A stretch of DNA of 64,000 bases from Sulfurimonas sp. GTDB lineage: Bacteria > Campylobacterota > Campylobacteria > Campylobacterales > Sulfurimonadaceae. Below are positions 7,732 through 17,444 of this stretch, one piece after another (positions within the stretch are counted from its first letter, which is position 1; each line of letters opens with the position of its first letter). The position numbers and the translations under genes are program-made. Under the pieces are notes generated by a model. The model saw only the letters and a list, made by a program, of their open reading frames with translations, was not told the origin of the DNA and ran no database searches. The DNA lies in NCBI RefSeq assembly GCF_026196735.1, contig NZ_JAPHUF010000007.1:186001-250000 (forward strand), given 5' to 3'.

Positions 7732-9678
7732 ATGAAAAATTTAGAAGAGCTTGAAGCAGAGAAGAAATCAGCTTCTCAAAAAGATACTGTTGAGGTGATT
7801 CTAAGACCTTATCAAAATAGTATTATTAAAAGTGTTAAAGAATCTCAAGGTTCAGTACTGATTGAAGCACCAACTGGGTCTGGAAAGAGTGTAGTAGCGT
7901 CTGAAATAGCAAAAAATGAGATACTAAAGGGTGGTAAAGTACTTATAGTTGCTCCAAAGATTATTCTTTTAGAGCAATTACAAGAGACTTTTCACAAGTT
8001 AGACCCTCAAATTATTCACGGAAAAAGAAATTATGATGAAACCCATTCAGTTTTTATTTCAACACTACAAACAGCTCATAAGCATAAGTTAGGATTTGAG
8101 CCTACTATGATAATGGTAGATGAAGTTCATTTTGGGTTTAGTGGTAAGATGATTGCAAAACTTTTAAAAGGTTTTACAGGTAGGTTGATTGGACTATCCG
8201 CAACTCCATATGACCAAAACTCTAAGCTTATTGAAGGATTTGATACCCACATTAATGAGTTTGATTTAAAATATATGCTTAAAAATAAATATTTAGTACG
8301 ACCAAAATGTTATGCACCAGTAAAAGTGGACTTGTCTAATATTAAAGTTCAAGCTGGAGACTATAATCAATCTGAATTAGATAAAGCATTTAACAACTTT
8401 GAAAGTATTACTCAACTAGTAGAAAACACTAAAGGTCTTATAGAAAATCAAAAATCTACTTTAACTTTTTGTATAAACATTTCCCATGCTAATGCCGTTG
8501 CTACTGCTTTTAATGACGCTGGTATACCTACAAAAGCAATTCACTCAAAACTCTCAAAAGAAGAGCAAAACAGTATTATGAAAGAGTACAAAAGTGGTAA
8601 GGTTAAAATGTTGGCAAACCCTATGATGTTAACGACAGGATTTGATGATCCAGCAACAGACTGTATAGTCTTAGCCCGAGCTACTAAAAGTCAAAATTTA
8701 TATCGTCAAATGGTAGGTCGAGGACTTCGTCTTTTTGAGAATAAAACACATGCAAAAATTATCGACTGTGCAGGAGTAGTAGATAATTTAGGATTACCAA
8801 CTGAATCTCAAAAAATAGATGATAAGCCACTCTCAAAACATATGACATGTTGTTCATCTTGTAAAAGTACAGATATTTATAAAGGAAAAGATGAAAATGG
8901 AAATCTTGTACGAATCTGTGCAGATTGTGGTAATTCTGAAGAAGTGAAGCGGCAAGGGTGTGAGTGCAAGTCATGTGGTCTGGTAAATGACTCAAGTGCA
9001 AGATTTATTACAAAGAATAAATCTCTTTATCTTGAATGTACAGATTGTAGCCATCACACCCTAATAAGTAGTATATCGCGAACTAAAGAGTTAGGTGAAG
9101 TATTTAGTGAAAATAAGATAAAAGAACTCCAAGAGAAGTATGCTATTGGTTATATTAGACATCTTTATTATGAGCAAAGATCAATTGATCTTCCTTTTGG
9201 AGAAGATGTTTCTAGGCATATTCGTGCTTTTCTAATATATATATCAGAAAATCCATCTGATTTTGTACATCTTAAAAGTATAGATAATATCAGAAATAAT
9301 TATAAACCTTTTTATACTTCAAGAATCGATGATTTAGAGGCGACAGGTTCATGGAGTTGGGAAAGAGATGGTCGTCTATTTAGTTTAGAATTTGAAGCAA
9401 AACTTTTTGGTACAAATACTGGAGATATTAAACAACAATTGAATGTTATTCAAGATCCCGTGGAAGCATTAAAATTGATTAATCGTCTATTAAGTTCTAA
9501 AGGTAAAGTAACCCTATCTGAAGAACAGACGCGAACACTTCTGCTCCAACTTAAAATGACAAATATGGAACATGCTGAAGTGATGTGTACAAAGCGTTTA
9601 AAGGACATTTACCATAACAATGAATCTATAGGAGATATTTTAAAATTTATACCCATGATGGAGAGTGTTATGAATTGA
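7732..9678 (+). CDS. SF2 DEAD/DEAH-type helicase with cysteine-rich insert
   Basis: This 648-residue enzyme has EAPTGSGKSVVAS (Walker A, near 45-52), DEVH (near 133), GLSATPYD (motif III) and RQMVGRGLRLF (motif VI), all the elements of a superfamily 2 ATP-dependent helicase or translocase. After the helicase core come clustered CxxC pairs (about 371-442: CCSSC, CADC, CECKSC, CTDC), probably two zinc ribbons for nucleic-acid binding, then an unrecognised carboxy domain. Such RadD/UvsW-like helicases are common in phages and integrative elements and may help replication, repair or restriction. AAAAGGG precedes the start. A perfect palindrome overlaps its stop, so it is probably transcribed alone. 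Confidence 0.85.
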   Translation: MKNLEELEAEKKSASQKDTVEVILRPYQNSIIKSVKESQGSVLIEAPTGSGKSVVASEIAKNEILKGGKVLIVAPKIILLEQLQETFHKLDPQIIHGKRNYDETHSVFISTLQTAHKHKLGFEPTMIMVDEVHFGFSGKMIAKLLKGFTGRLIGLSATPYDQNSKLIEGFDTHINEFDLKYMLKNKYLVRPKCYAPVKVDLSNIKVQAGDYNQSELDKAFNNFESITQLVENTKGLIENQKSTLTFCINISHANAVATAFNDAGIPTKAIHSKLSKEEQNSIMKEYKSGKVKMLANPMMLTTGFDDPATDCIVLARATKSQNLYRQMVGRGLRLFENKTHAKIIDCAGVVDNLGLPTESQKIDDKPLSKHMTCCSSCKSTDIYKGKDENGNLVRICADCGNSEEVKRQGCECKSCGLVNDSSARFITKNKSLYLECTDCSHHTLISSISRTKELGEVFSENKIKELQEKYAIGYIRHLYYEQRSIDLPFGEDVSRHIRAFLIYISENPSDFVHLKSIDNIRNNYKPFYTSRIDDLEATGSWSWERDGRLFSLEFEAKLFGTNTGDIKQQLNVIQDPVEALKLINRLLSSKGKVTLSEEQTRTLLLQLKMTNMEHAEVMCTKRLKDIYHNNESIGDILKFIPMMESVMN

Positions 9679-9710
9679 AGCTATGAGTAGTTTAAACTAC
9701 TCATAGCTTC
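9677..9710. terminator. Perfect 17+17-bp palindrome followed by T-run
   Basis: The sequence starting GAAGCTATGAGTAGTTT at 9677 is followed at once by its exact complement up to 9710, and a seven-T run follows within about 10 bases. It overlaps the stop codon of the helicase gene. A stem this perfect at a gene end is best read as a strong rho-independent terminator. The remaining 180 bp to rmuC hold only A+T-rich sequence and presumably the next promoter. Confidence 0.7.
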
Positions 9711-9890
9711 ATGTTCACCTTTTTTTATTAGCTGTTTATAATTTACTACTTCATCATATTTTGATATATATTTTGCCTTAATATTTATACTACTTGTAGT
9801 TATTACATTCATAATAAATTCTTTATCTACTGTACGAAATAAATAATATGCTATTATAAGATATTAAAAATTGTTTACTAGGGTAAAGTT

Positions 9891-11609
9891 ATGAATGAAA
9901 TCTTAAGTTTTGCTATTATCGCTGTTGTAGGGCTATTTAGTGTTAGTGTTTATCTGTATAGACAAAATGGTAAAAAAATAGAAGCTATTGATGAACTTAA
10001 AAATGATTTAGATAACAATAATGAGTTACTAAATACTAAAAATATAGAACTAGCAACTTATAAAGAAAAGCTTACACAGCTTGATCCTTCATTACAAAAA
10101 ATAAAAGATTTTGAAATATTAATAAATGAAAAACAAATTGAACTTTCAAATACAAAAGAGGAGTCTTCTAAGTATAAAACTTCACTTGATGAACAAAAAG
10201 AAAAATATACTGATTTTAAAATAACTAGTGATAAAAGACTTGATGAATTAAAAGAAGAACTGCAACAACAAAAGGTACAAATATCTAAATACAATGATGA
10301 AATAAAACATGATAAAGCCTTGATCTCTGAGCTAGAAACAAAGGTGCTAGAAGAGAAAAAAAGTAGTGAGAAGCTTTCTCGTGCAAAAGAGATCTACATA
10401 ACGGAACTAAAACAATCCCTTGAAACTTTAGAAGCTGATAAAAAAGAACTACAAACTCAAGTAAACCAAGACAAAGCTACAGTATCACAACTTCAAACAC
10501 AACGAGAAGAACAAAACAAAGCAATGGAAGAAAAAGTAAAGCTGCTACAAAATAGTGAAGCAAAATTAAAAACAGAGTTTGAAAATTTAGCAAATAAAAT
10601 ATTTGATAGTAATAGTAAAAAATTTACTCAGCAAAATCAAGAGAGCTTAGGACTTATACTGAATCCTATGAAACAACAGTTAACAGACTTTAAAAAGAAA
10701 GTTGAAGATGTATATGATAAAGAGGCTAAGGATAGAAGTGCATTATCAGCCGAATTAAAAATGCTAAAAGAGTTAAACCAAAAGATGACTACAGAAGCTC
10801 ACAACCTTACCAATGCATTAAAACATGACAATAAAACACAAGGTGGCTGGGGCGAAATGGTACTTGATAAAGTTCTTGAAAGTTCAGGACTTAGAGAGGG
10901 GCATGAGTTTACAAAGCAAGTTTCATTAAGAGATGATGAAGACAAGTTATTTAAACCAGATGTAGTAGTTAACTTACCAGATAATAGGCATATTATTATA
11001 GATGCAAAAACATCACTTACTGCATATAACGAATATAGGGCAGAAGCAGATGATAATTTAAAACTTATACATTTGAAAAATCATATTAAATCTGTAAAAG
11101 ACCATATAAAAGGACTGAGTAATAAAAAATATGAAGACCTTAAAAATGTAAATAGTTTAGACTTTATATTTATGTTTTTACCTATAGAAAGTGCTTTACT
11201 TCTTGCCCTTGAAAATGATGTAAACCTATATGATGAAGCATTTAAACAAAAGATTATATTGGTTAGTCCTACTACTTTACTTGTAGCCCTTAGAGCCGTT
11301 GAAAATACTTGGCGATACGAAAGACAAGCTCAAAACATAGCTGATGTATATAAACGAGCTGAAGAGTTATATAAAAAGTTTACTGGTTTTGTAGATGATC
11401 TAAAAAAGGTAGATAAAGGACTTGAGAGTGCAAGAACTAATTATGATGAAGCATTTAAAAAGTTAAGTGGTGGTAGAGGTAACCTCATAACCCAAGTAAC
11501 AATGCTTAAAAAAGTATCAAATATCAAACCTAAAAAAGAGTTAGATAGTGCTTTGGTTGAAGGGGCTATGATGGATGGTTTGGAAGATCAAAAAGAGATA
11601 GGGGAATAA
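9891..11609 (+). CDS. rmuC: RmuC family DNA recombination protein
   Basis: RmuC proteins limit DNA inversions and rearrangements and carry a restriction-endonuclease-like fold. The 572-residue product has an amino-terminal membrane anchor (residues about 4-20, LSFAIIAVVGLFSVSVYLY), a long coiled coil (about 25-300), then the conserved RmuC domain with GGWGEMVLDKVLESSGLREGHEF, FKPDVVVNLPDNRHIIIDAKTS and the VSPTTLLVALRAVENTWRYE segment. Length and layout are those of full RmuC. The next gene starts 3 bp after the stop, so it is an operon partner of the Gabija-like pair. In this setting it may be a working part of that defence unit instead of the housekeeping copy. The assignment is firm; the defence role is inferred. 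Confidence 0.9.
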   Translation: MNEILSFAIIAVVGLFSVSVYLYRQNGKKIEAIDELKNDLDNNNELLNTKNIELATYKEKLTQLDPSLQKIKDFEILINEKQIELSNTKEESSKYKTSLDEQKEKYTDFKITSDKRLDELKEELQQQKVQISKYNDEIKHDKALISELETKVLEEKKSSEKLSRAKEIYITELKQSLETLEADKKELQTQVNQDKATVSQLQTQREEQNKAMEEKVKLLQNSEAKLKTEFENLANKIFDSNSKKFTQQNQESLGLILNPMKQQLTDFKKKVEDVYDKEAKDRSALSAELKMLKELNQKMTTEAHNLTNALKHDNKTQGGWGEMVLDKVLESSGLREGHEFTKQVSLRDDEDKLFKPDVVVNLPDNRHIIIDAKTSLTAYNEYRAEADDNLKLIHLKNHIKSVKDHIKGLSNKKYEDLKNVNSLDFIFMFLPIESALLLALENDVNLYDEAFKQKIILVSPTTLLVALRAVENTWRYERQAQNIADVYKRAEELYKKFTGFVDDLKKVDKGLESARTNYDEAFKKLSGGRGNLITQVTMLKKVSNIKPKKELDSALVEGAMMDGLEDQKEIGE

Positions 11610-11612
11610 TTT

Positions 11613-13571
11613 ATGAATATTAGTGAAATTAAAATTAAAAACTTTAGGTTATTAAGAGAAAGTACTCTTGATATGAAAAATGATTTATCATTATTGATTG
11701 GTAGAAATAACAGTGGTAAGACATCATTATTAGTACTATTTGAAAAATTTTATAATAATGAAAATTTTATGTATGATGACTTTAGTTTATATTTACGAGA
11801 TGAACTTCACAATATAAATGAGCATACCAATATATTAGATTTAACAATTCAAATGATAATTGAAATAGATTACAATGAATCAGATGATTTAGAATATTTA
11901 TCAGAATTTATATTAGATCTAGACCCTGATAGTAATATTGTAAAAATACTTTTTGAAGTAACAATAAAAAAGGAAAAAATTATATCTGTTTTGTCATCTT
12001 TAGGTTCAGATGATGAAAAGACAAGATATATAAAAAAACATTTACATAGTTTTTTAACTACTACAATTTATACTTTTGAGAATGATGAAGATTTAGAAGA
12101 GGAAAATAGATATAAACTTATAAAGAAAGAGCTAAAACAGATAAAAAGTCTTATAAATTTTCAAATTATTCATGCCAAAAGAAATGTTTCTAGTTCTGAT
12201 GATAATAAAGGTAAAAAAATACTTTCCACAATGACTACAAAGTATTTTAATAAAAAGAATATTGAAGATCCGAATTTTTCTGAAATTAATAATCAAATGA
12301 TTGAAATGGATAATACTTTAAATTCAACATACGCAACTGAATTTAATGATTTTTTAAGATATGGGAAAGATTTTTTAAATATTGATACATTAAAAGTTAT
12401 ATCTGACCTAGAATCAAATGAAGTAATTCAAAGTTCTTCAAAGGTTGTTTATGGAGATAGTTCAAATTATTTACCTGAACATCTAAATGGTTTAGGTTTT
12501 ATGAACATATTGTACCTTTTATTAGATATAGAGATGAAAAAGGAAAATTTTAAAGAAGAAGTAAAAAGTATAAACCTACTTTTTATAGAAGAACCAGAAG
12601 CTCATACACACCCACAAATGCAATATAAGTTTATAGATGAAATTAAAAAAGTTTTTAGTGAAATTGAAAATTTACAAACAATTATAACAACACATTCTGC
12701 ACAAATAGTTTCAAGGTGTGATTTTAAGGATATTAGATATTTATTAGAAGATAATCAAAATATAAGAATTAAGAATTTTTATTCTGAATTAAAAGATGAA
12801 TATGGCACGGAAGAAGAGCATTTTAAGTTTATAGAACAATATTTAACTCTTCAAGCATCAGAGTTGTTTTTTGCTAATAAAATTATATTTATTGAGGGTA
12901 CTACGGAAAAAATGTTGCTACCTTACTATATAAATATGTATGATGAAGAAAATATTGGAACAACTGATTATATACCAATTTCTTCTCAAAATATTTCAAT
13001 TGTAGAAGTGGGGGCGAATGCAGAAGCATTTGATAAATTAATTAAATTTCTTAATATACAAACATTAATAATTACAGATATTGATACAACAATTAAGACA
13101 ACTAATTCTAGCGGACGGATAATCTATCCAGCAGAAAAAGTATCTGATGCTACCCATACAAGTAATGCAACAATTAAAAAATATTACAACTCTCCTGATG
13201 TAAATTCCGATGACTTTGAACCTTGGTTTATTAACCTTAAAAATGCCAATTTAACTATTACTGATACTAGTATGATTAATATCTTTTATCAAATAGAAGA
13301 AGATTCATATCATGCTAGAAGTTTTGAAGATGCATTTATAAAAGTTAATTTGTTAGAATTAATTACTAACAAAGATGATTTAAGAGGTCTGAAAAATAGA
13401 GATGAATTAATTGAAACAACTGAAATCTATGAGTTAACAGACAGGGTGTTAAATAAAAAATCAGATTTTGCATTTTCATTATTATATTTAGCATTATCAA
13501 GAAATATAGAATGGAATATGCCACAATATATTAGAAATGCTTTAGAATGGATTCAAAATGACGCCTCTTGA
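11613..13571 (+). CDS. OLD-family ATPase/TOPRIM nuclease, GajA-like
   Basis: GajA is the nucleotide-sensing endonuclease of the Gabija anti-phage system. This 652-residue protein has an ABC-type ATPase domain with Walker A GRNNSGKTSL (near 32), Walker B LLFIEEPEAHTHPQ (near 325) and TTHSAQIVSR. A TOPRIM domain follows, with glutamate in FIEGTTEKML (about 428) and ITDIDTT (about 489-491). These are the catalytic acids of class 2 OLD nucleases. The following UvrD-like gene overlaps it by 14 bp, the hallmark arrangement of GajA-GajB. It is somewhat longer than typical GajA, with inserts in the ATPase part. I am confident of the OLD family and fairly confident of Gabija type. Confidence 0.85.
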   Translation: MNISEIKIKNFRLLRESTLDMKNDLSLLIGRNNSGKTSLLVLFEKFYNNENFMYDDFSLYLRDELHNINEHTNILDLTIQMIIEIDYNESDDLEYLSEFILDLDPDSNIVKILFEVTIKKEKIISVLSSLGSDDEKTRYIKKHLHSFLTTTIYTFENDEDLEEENRYKLIKKELKQIKSLINFQIIHAKRNVSSSDDNKGKKILSTMTTKYFNKKNIEDPNFSEINNQMIEMDNTLNSTYATEFNDFLRYGKDFLNIDTLKVISDLESNEVIQSSSKVVYGDSSNYLPEHLNGLGFMNILYLLLDIEMKKENFKEEVKSINLLFIEEPEAHTHPQMQYKFIDEIKKVFSEIENLQTIITTHSAQIVSRCDFKDIRYLLEDNQNIRIKNFYSELKDEYGTEEEHFKFIEQYLTLQASELFFANKIIFIEGTTEKMLLPYYINMYDEENIGTTDYIPISSQNISIVEVGANAEAFDKLIKFLNIQTLIITDIDTTIKTTNSSGRIIYPAEKVSDATHTSNATIKKYYNSPDVNSDDFEPWFINLKNANLTITDTSMINIFYQIEEDSYHARSFEDAFIKVNLLELITNKDDLRGLKNRDELIETTEIYELTDRVLNKKSDFAFSLLYLALSRNIEWNMPQYIRNALEWIQNDAS

Positions 13572-15540
13572 AAACATTCAAAACTGTATTAAAGAAAAAA
13601 AATGTTTTGTTCTTCAAGGTGGAGCTGGTAGTGGTAAAACAGAAACTCTAAAAGAAGCTTTAAAATATATATCTGAAAATTATCCTGATAAAAGAGTAGC
13701 ATGTATTACCCATACAAATTTAGCTGTTGATGAAATAAAATCAAGAGTTGGAGATATCTATACAATTAGTACGATACATTCATTTTTAAATTCAATAATT
13801 AAAGATTATAAAAAGAATATTTTTCAATGTATTTTTGAATTGTTTAAAGTTAAAAAAATAGAACGCAACGAGATAGAATTCTATGATGGTGATGAAAAAG
13901 AGCAGAAAAAAAAAGAACATGATAAATATAAAAAAGTATATGAAAAGTATGCAAAAAAACTTTTTACCATAACTAGTGAAAGTATAGATAAACCTGAGGG
14001 TAAAAGAATTTATGATGCTAATCCTATAACATATAATACAAATTTGAATACTAGAATTGATGAGTTGAATGAAGTTATCAAAAGAGAAATAGAAGCAAAG
14101 GACTTCAATAAGATTAAATATAATGAAACACGATTTGATAGTTATAATGATTTAACTTTCGGACATGATGGATTACTAGAAATTGCTTATCAACTTTTTT
14201 CTACTTTTCCTAAAATAGGTAAAATACTTCAAGATAAATTCGACTATATTTTTATTGATGAATATCAAGACACAAATGAAAATATCATTGAAATATTTTT
14301 AAGTTATTTAGCACAATCACATACAACAACAATAGGTTTATTTGGTGATTCTATGCAAGCTATTTATGAAGATGGAATTGGTAATGTTCATAAATATGTT
14401 TCCGATGGTATTTTAGAAGAAATTATTAAAGAAGATAATTATCGATGTTCAGTTCAAGTAGTAGAATTTATTAACATGTTAAGAAATGATGGCTTAAATC
14501 AACAAGTACAGTTGAAACATACAGAATCTAGCCTTGATGAAAGACAAGGTAATGTGAACTTTTATTATTCAATAGTTGAAAACAAGCCTCATAGTCGAAG
14601 TTCTGATGGAGATAAAGCTCAATATCTTAGAAAACTAAATGAATTAATAGAATATGCGAAATCAACTCAAGATAATTATAAATTATTAATGTTAACAAAT
14701 AAATCTATTTCTCTTGAGGTAAATTTCAATAACCTATATGAGTCATTTGCACAGAGATATCAAGACCCTAAAGAATACATAGATGAAGCTTTGATTAAAC
14801 TACAACTTTTAGAGTTAGTAGAGTTTTGTCAAGCATATGAAAATGGTAATTATAATTATATATTAAGTGAATTAAAAAGAATTGGTTATCCAATAAAAAC
14901 AATAGCTGCTAAAACAAAATTAAAAAGTGATATAGAATATATATTAAACTTTGATGGTGCTGCTATTGAAGTTTTGGATTATGCATTTTCAAATAGTTTA
15001 ATTAAAAAATCTGAGATATTTGACTCATATATAGATAGAAAAGATGTATTTTTACGAAGTTTAGATAATTATGAGTATAGGACATTTAAGACAAATTATA
15101 ATGATGGTATGAACACATTCGCAAGAATGGTAAGTGGAGATGTAACTATAGAAGAAGAACAGTTTAAAGAGCTAGAAAAAGAGCTAAAAAAGGAAAGGCT
15201 ATTTACTAGTTTATTTTCACCTGCTGTAACTTTTCAAGAAGTAATTAATTACTATCTATACATAAATGAAACTACAGATTATATTACCATGCACAAAACA
15301 AAAGGTTCTAGTATTGACAATGTTATTGTTGTATTAGATGAATATTTTTGGATTAAATATGATTTTAGTAAAATTTTTGATCCCGAAATAAATGATAATA
15401 AAAAATTTGACAGCCAAAAGCTTTTTTATGTTGCTTGTTCAAGAACAAAAACCAATTTAACATGTATAAGGTTAATTAAAAGCGATGAGGAAGATTTACT
15501 AAATAATCTTTTTATAAATGCAACTAGAATAGATTTGTAA
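13558..15540 (+). CDS. UvrD/PcrA-like SF1 helicase, GajB-like
   Basis: In Gabija, GajB is an SF1 helicase-like ATPase that partners GajA. This 660-residue protein has Walker A LQGGAGSGKTE (about 20-29), AVDE and THTNLAV segments, Walker B FIDEYQDTNE (about 234), GDSMQAIYE, MHKTKGSSIDNVIVV (motif V-like) and FYVACSRTKTNLT (motif VI). Compared with classic UvrD the 1B/2B regions are divergent and short. Its start lies inside the end of the upstream nuclease gene (14-bp overlap), so translation is coupled and the proteins are presumably made in balance. A 62-bp gap with TATAAT at 15568-15573 then separates it from the restriction-modification operon. Confidence 0.85.
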   Translation: MTPLENIQNCIKEKKCFVLQGGAGSGKTETLKEALKYISENYPDKRVACITHTNLAVDEIKSRVGDIYTISTIHSFLNSIIKDYKKNIFQCIFELFKVKKIERNEIEFYDGDEKEQKKKEHDKYKKVYEKYAKKLFTITSESIDKPEGKRIYDANPITYNTNLNTRIDELNEVIKREIEAKDFNKIKYNETRFDSYNDLTFGHDGLLEIAYQLFSTFPKIGKILQDKFDYIFIDEYQDTNENIIEIFLSYLAQSHTTTIGLFGDSMQAIYEDGIGNVHKYVSDGILEEIIKEDNYRCSVQVVEFINMLRNDGLNQQVQLKHTESSLDERQGNVNFYYSIVENKPHSRSSDGDKAQYLRKLNELIEYAKSTQDNYKLLMLTNKSISLEVNFNNLYESFAQRYQDPKEYIDEALIKLQLLELVEFCQAYENGNYNYILSELKRIGYPIKTIAAKTKLKSDIEYILNFDGAAIEVLDYAFSNSLIKKSEIFDSYIDRKDVFLRSLDNYEYRTFKTNYNDGMNTFARMVSGDVTIEEEQFKELEKELKKERLFTSLFSPAVTFQEVINYYLYINETTDYITMHKTKGSSIDNVIVVLDEYFWIKYDFSKIFDPEINDNKKFDSQKLFYVACSRTKTNLTCIRLIKSDEEDLLNNLFINATRIDL

Positions 15541-15602
15541 CTAACCATTACATAACAATATTTTAAATATAATATCTTTCATAAATTAAAGGTGCAACAT
15601 AG

Positions 15603-17438
15603 ATGAAACAAAAAGAAAATGTAATGGACGAGCAGAGTATAAATGATATAAACTATGAACTTTTAAAAAAGCAATTTCCTCATGCTGTTAGTATTGATGA
15701 AGAGGGTAAATATATTATTGACCCTCAAAAGTTACAGATGAGTTTAGACCCTTCAAAGGCTGATATAAAAGAAGATGGTTATGGTTTAAACTGGGTTGGT
15801 AAAAAAGAGGCTTATCATACTGCGTTTTCTAAAAACTATAAAGTTTTAAAACCTTTAAACGATGACAATAGTAGGAACTGGGATACTACGGATAATATCC
15901 TTATTAAAGGGGATAATCTTGATGCCTTGAAGATACTTCGCCAAAACTATTTTGAAGCTATCAAGATGATATATATAGACCCACCTTACAATACTAAAAA
16001 TGATGGATTTGTTTATAACGATGATTTTACATCAAACACAGAAGAAACTCTTGAAGAGTTGGGATATGATAAAGAGTATGTTGATTATATTGAAAACATA
16101 CAAGGAGCAAAAACTCATAGCGGATGGTTGAGTTTTATGTACCCCAGACTTTTGCTTGCTAGTGATTTACTTAAAGATGATGGTGTTATTTTTATCTCTT
16201 GTGATGACAACGAAGTATCAGAATTAAAACTATTGTGTAATGAAATATTTGGTGAAGAAAATTTTATAGAACAGTTAGTATGGAAGCGTCGTTCTACTCC
16301 TCCAAATGATAGAGTTATAGGTAAAAATCATGAATATATCCTTTCATATGCTAAAAATATTGAAAATATAAAGATATTTCTTCAAAAGAGAAGTGATAAG
16401 CTTAATTCAAGATATGCAAACCCGGACAATGATCCAAGAGGTTTGTGGGTAGCTTCAGATTTAAGTGCAAACGGGAAGGGTGGTCGTTTAGCTGAATCAT
16501 GTTTGTTTGATATAGTAAATCCAACTACAAAAGATAGTTATTCTCCTCCTCAAAATAAATGTTGGTTGTATAATGAGGAGAAAGTAATTAAATTAATAAC
16601 AGATGGGCAAATTGGTTTTAGGAAAAGTACTGGTACTCCATTCTTAAAAAGGTACTTATCAGAAGTACGACAAGGATCAACATTAGCTACTATTTTAGAT
16701 AACCATGGTTTTTCACAAGATTCAGCTAAAGAGCTAAGAGATTTATTTCAAAATGATTTTTTTGATTTTCCAAAACCACTTAAATTAATTAAAACACTTT
16801 TAATAACTGCTCTTAGTAAAGATGATATAGTCCTAGACTTCTTTTCCGGAAGTGGAACAACAGCTCACGCAGTTATGGATTTAAATGCACAAGATAATGG
16901 AAGTAGAAAATTTATAGCAGTTCAATGGGCAGAAGAGACACCTGAAAAAAGTGAAGCTAAGAAAGCTGGATATGATACTGTGTTTGACATCACTCAAGAG
17001 AGAATAAAAAGAGCTGGAGATAAAATAGCTAAGGGTGATATTGGCTTCAGAACTTTTGAAATAGTCGAAGATGTAAAACAAAAGATATATCAAAAATCTT
17101 TAGAAGATGTAGATCAAAAAGATTTATTGGCATTTACTCAAAGCATAGTAGAATCAACAGAAGATATACTTTTTAATTTAATTGTAGCTGAGAGTTTACC
17201 TCTCAGCTGCAAGATAGAATCCCTTGTTGAAGATAAATTATACAAAGTGGATAATGTCGCTTTTGTACTTGGTGATTTAACAATAGATGAACTAATTAGT
17301 AAACTCAAAAGTAAAAAAGAGTTAGAATATATAACCGTATATTCTCCAAATATAAGTGATGATAAGTTTACACTTGAACTTGAAAGTGCAGTGAGTAGCA
17401 TAGGTATAAAATCTGACAAGCTTAGATTTAGAGGTTAG
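15603..17438 (+). CDS. Type III restriction-modification DNA methyltransferase (Mod)
   Basis: Mod recognises the target and transfers a methyl group from S-adenosylmethionine to adenine. The 611-residue protein has the catalytic motif DPPYNTKNDGF (from residue 126) before the AdoMet motif DFFSGSGTTAHAVMDLN (from about 412), the beta-class order of type III and related N6-adenine methylases. The central region between them is the target-recognition part. AAAGG precedes the ATG; an alternative start is residue 8 (MDEQ). The nuclease subunit gene begins 6 bp after the stop. I see no simple-sequence repeat in the coding region that would indicate phase variation. Confidence 0.92.
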   Translation: MKQKENVMDEQSINDINYELLKKQFPHAVSIDEEGKYIIDPQKLQMSLDPSKADIKEDGYGLNWVGKKEAYHTAFSKNYKVLKPLNDDNSRNWDTTDNILIKGDNLDALKILRQNYFEAIKMIYIDPPYNTKNDGFVYNDDFTSNTEETLEELGYDKEYVDYIENIQGAKTHSGWLSFMYPRLLLASDLLKDDGVIFISCDDNEVSELKLLCNEIFGEENFIEQLVWKRRSTPPNDRVIGKNHEYILSYAKNIENIKIFLQKRSDKLNSRYANPDNDPRGLWVASDLSANGKGGRLAESCLFDIVNPTTKDSYSPPQNKCWLYNEEKVIKLITDGQIGFRKSTGTPFLKRYLSEVRQGSTLATILDNHGFSQDSAKELRDLFQNDFFDFPKPLKLIKTLLITALSKDDIVLDFFSGSGTTAHAVMDLNAQDNGSRKFIAVQWAEETPEKSEAKKAGYDTVFDITQERIKRAGDKIAKGDIGFRTFEIVEDVKQKIYQKSLEDVDQKDLLAFTQSIVESTEDILFNLIVAESLPLSCKIESLVEDKLYKVDNVAFVLGDLTIDELISKLKSKKELEYITVYSPNISDDKFTLELESAVSSIGIKSDKLRFRG

Positions 17439-17444
17439 TAGTTT

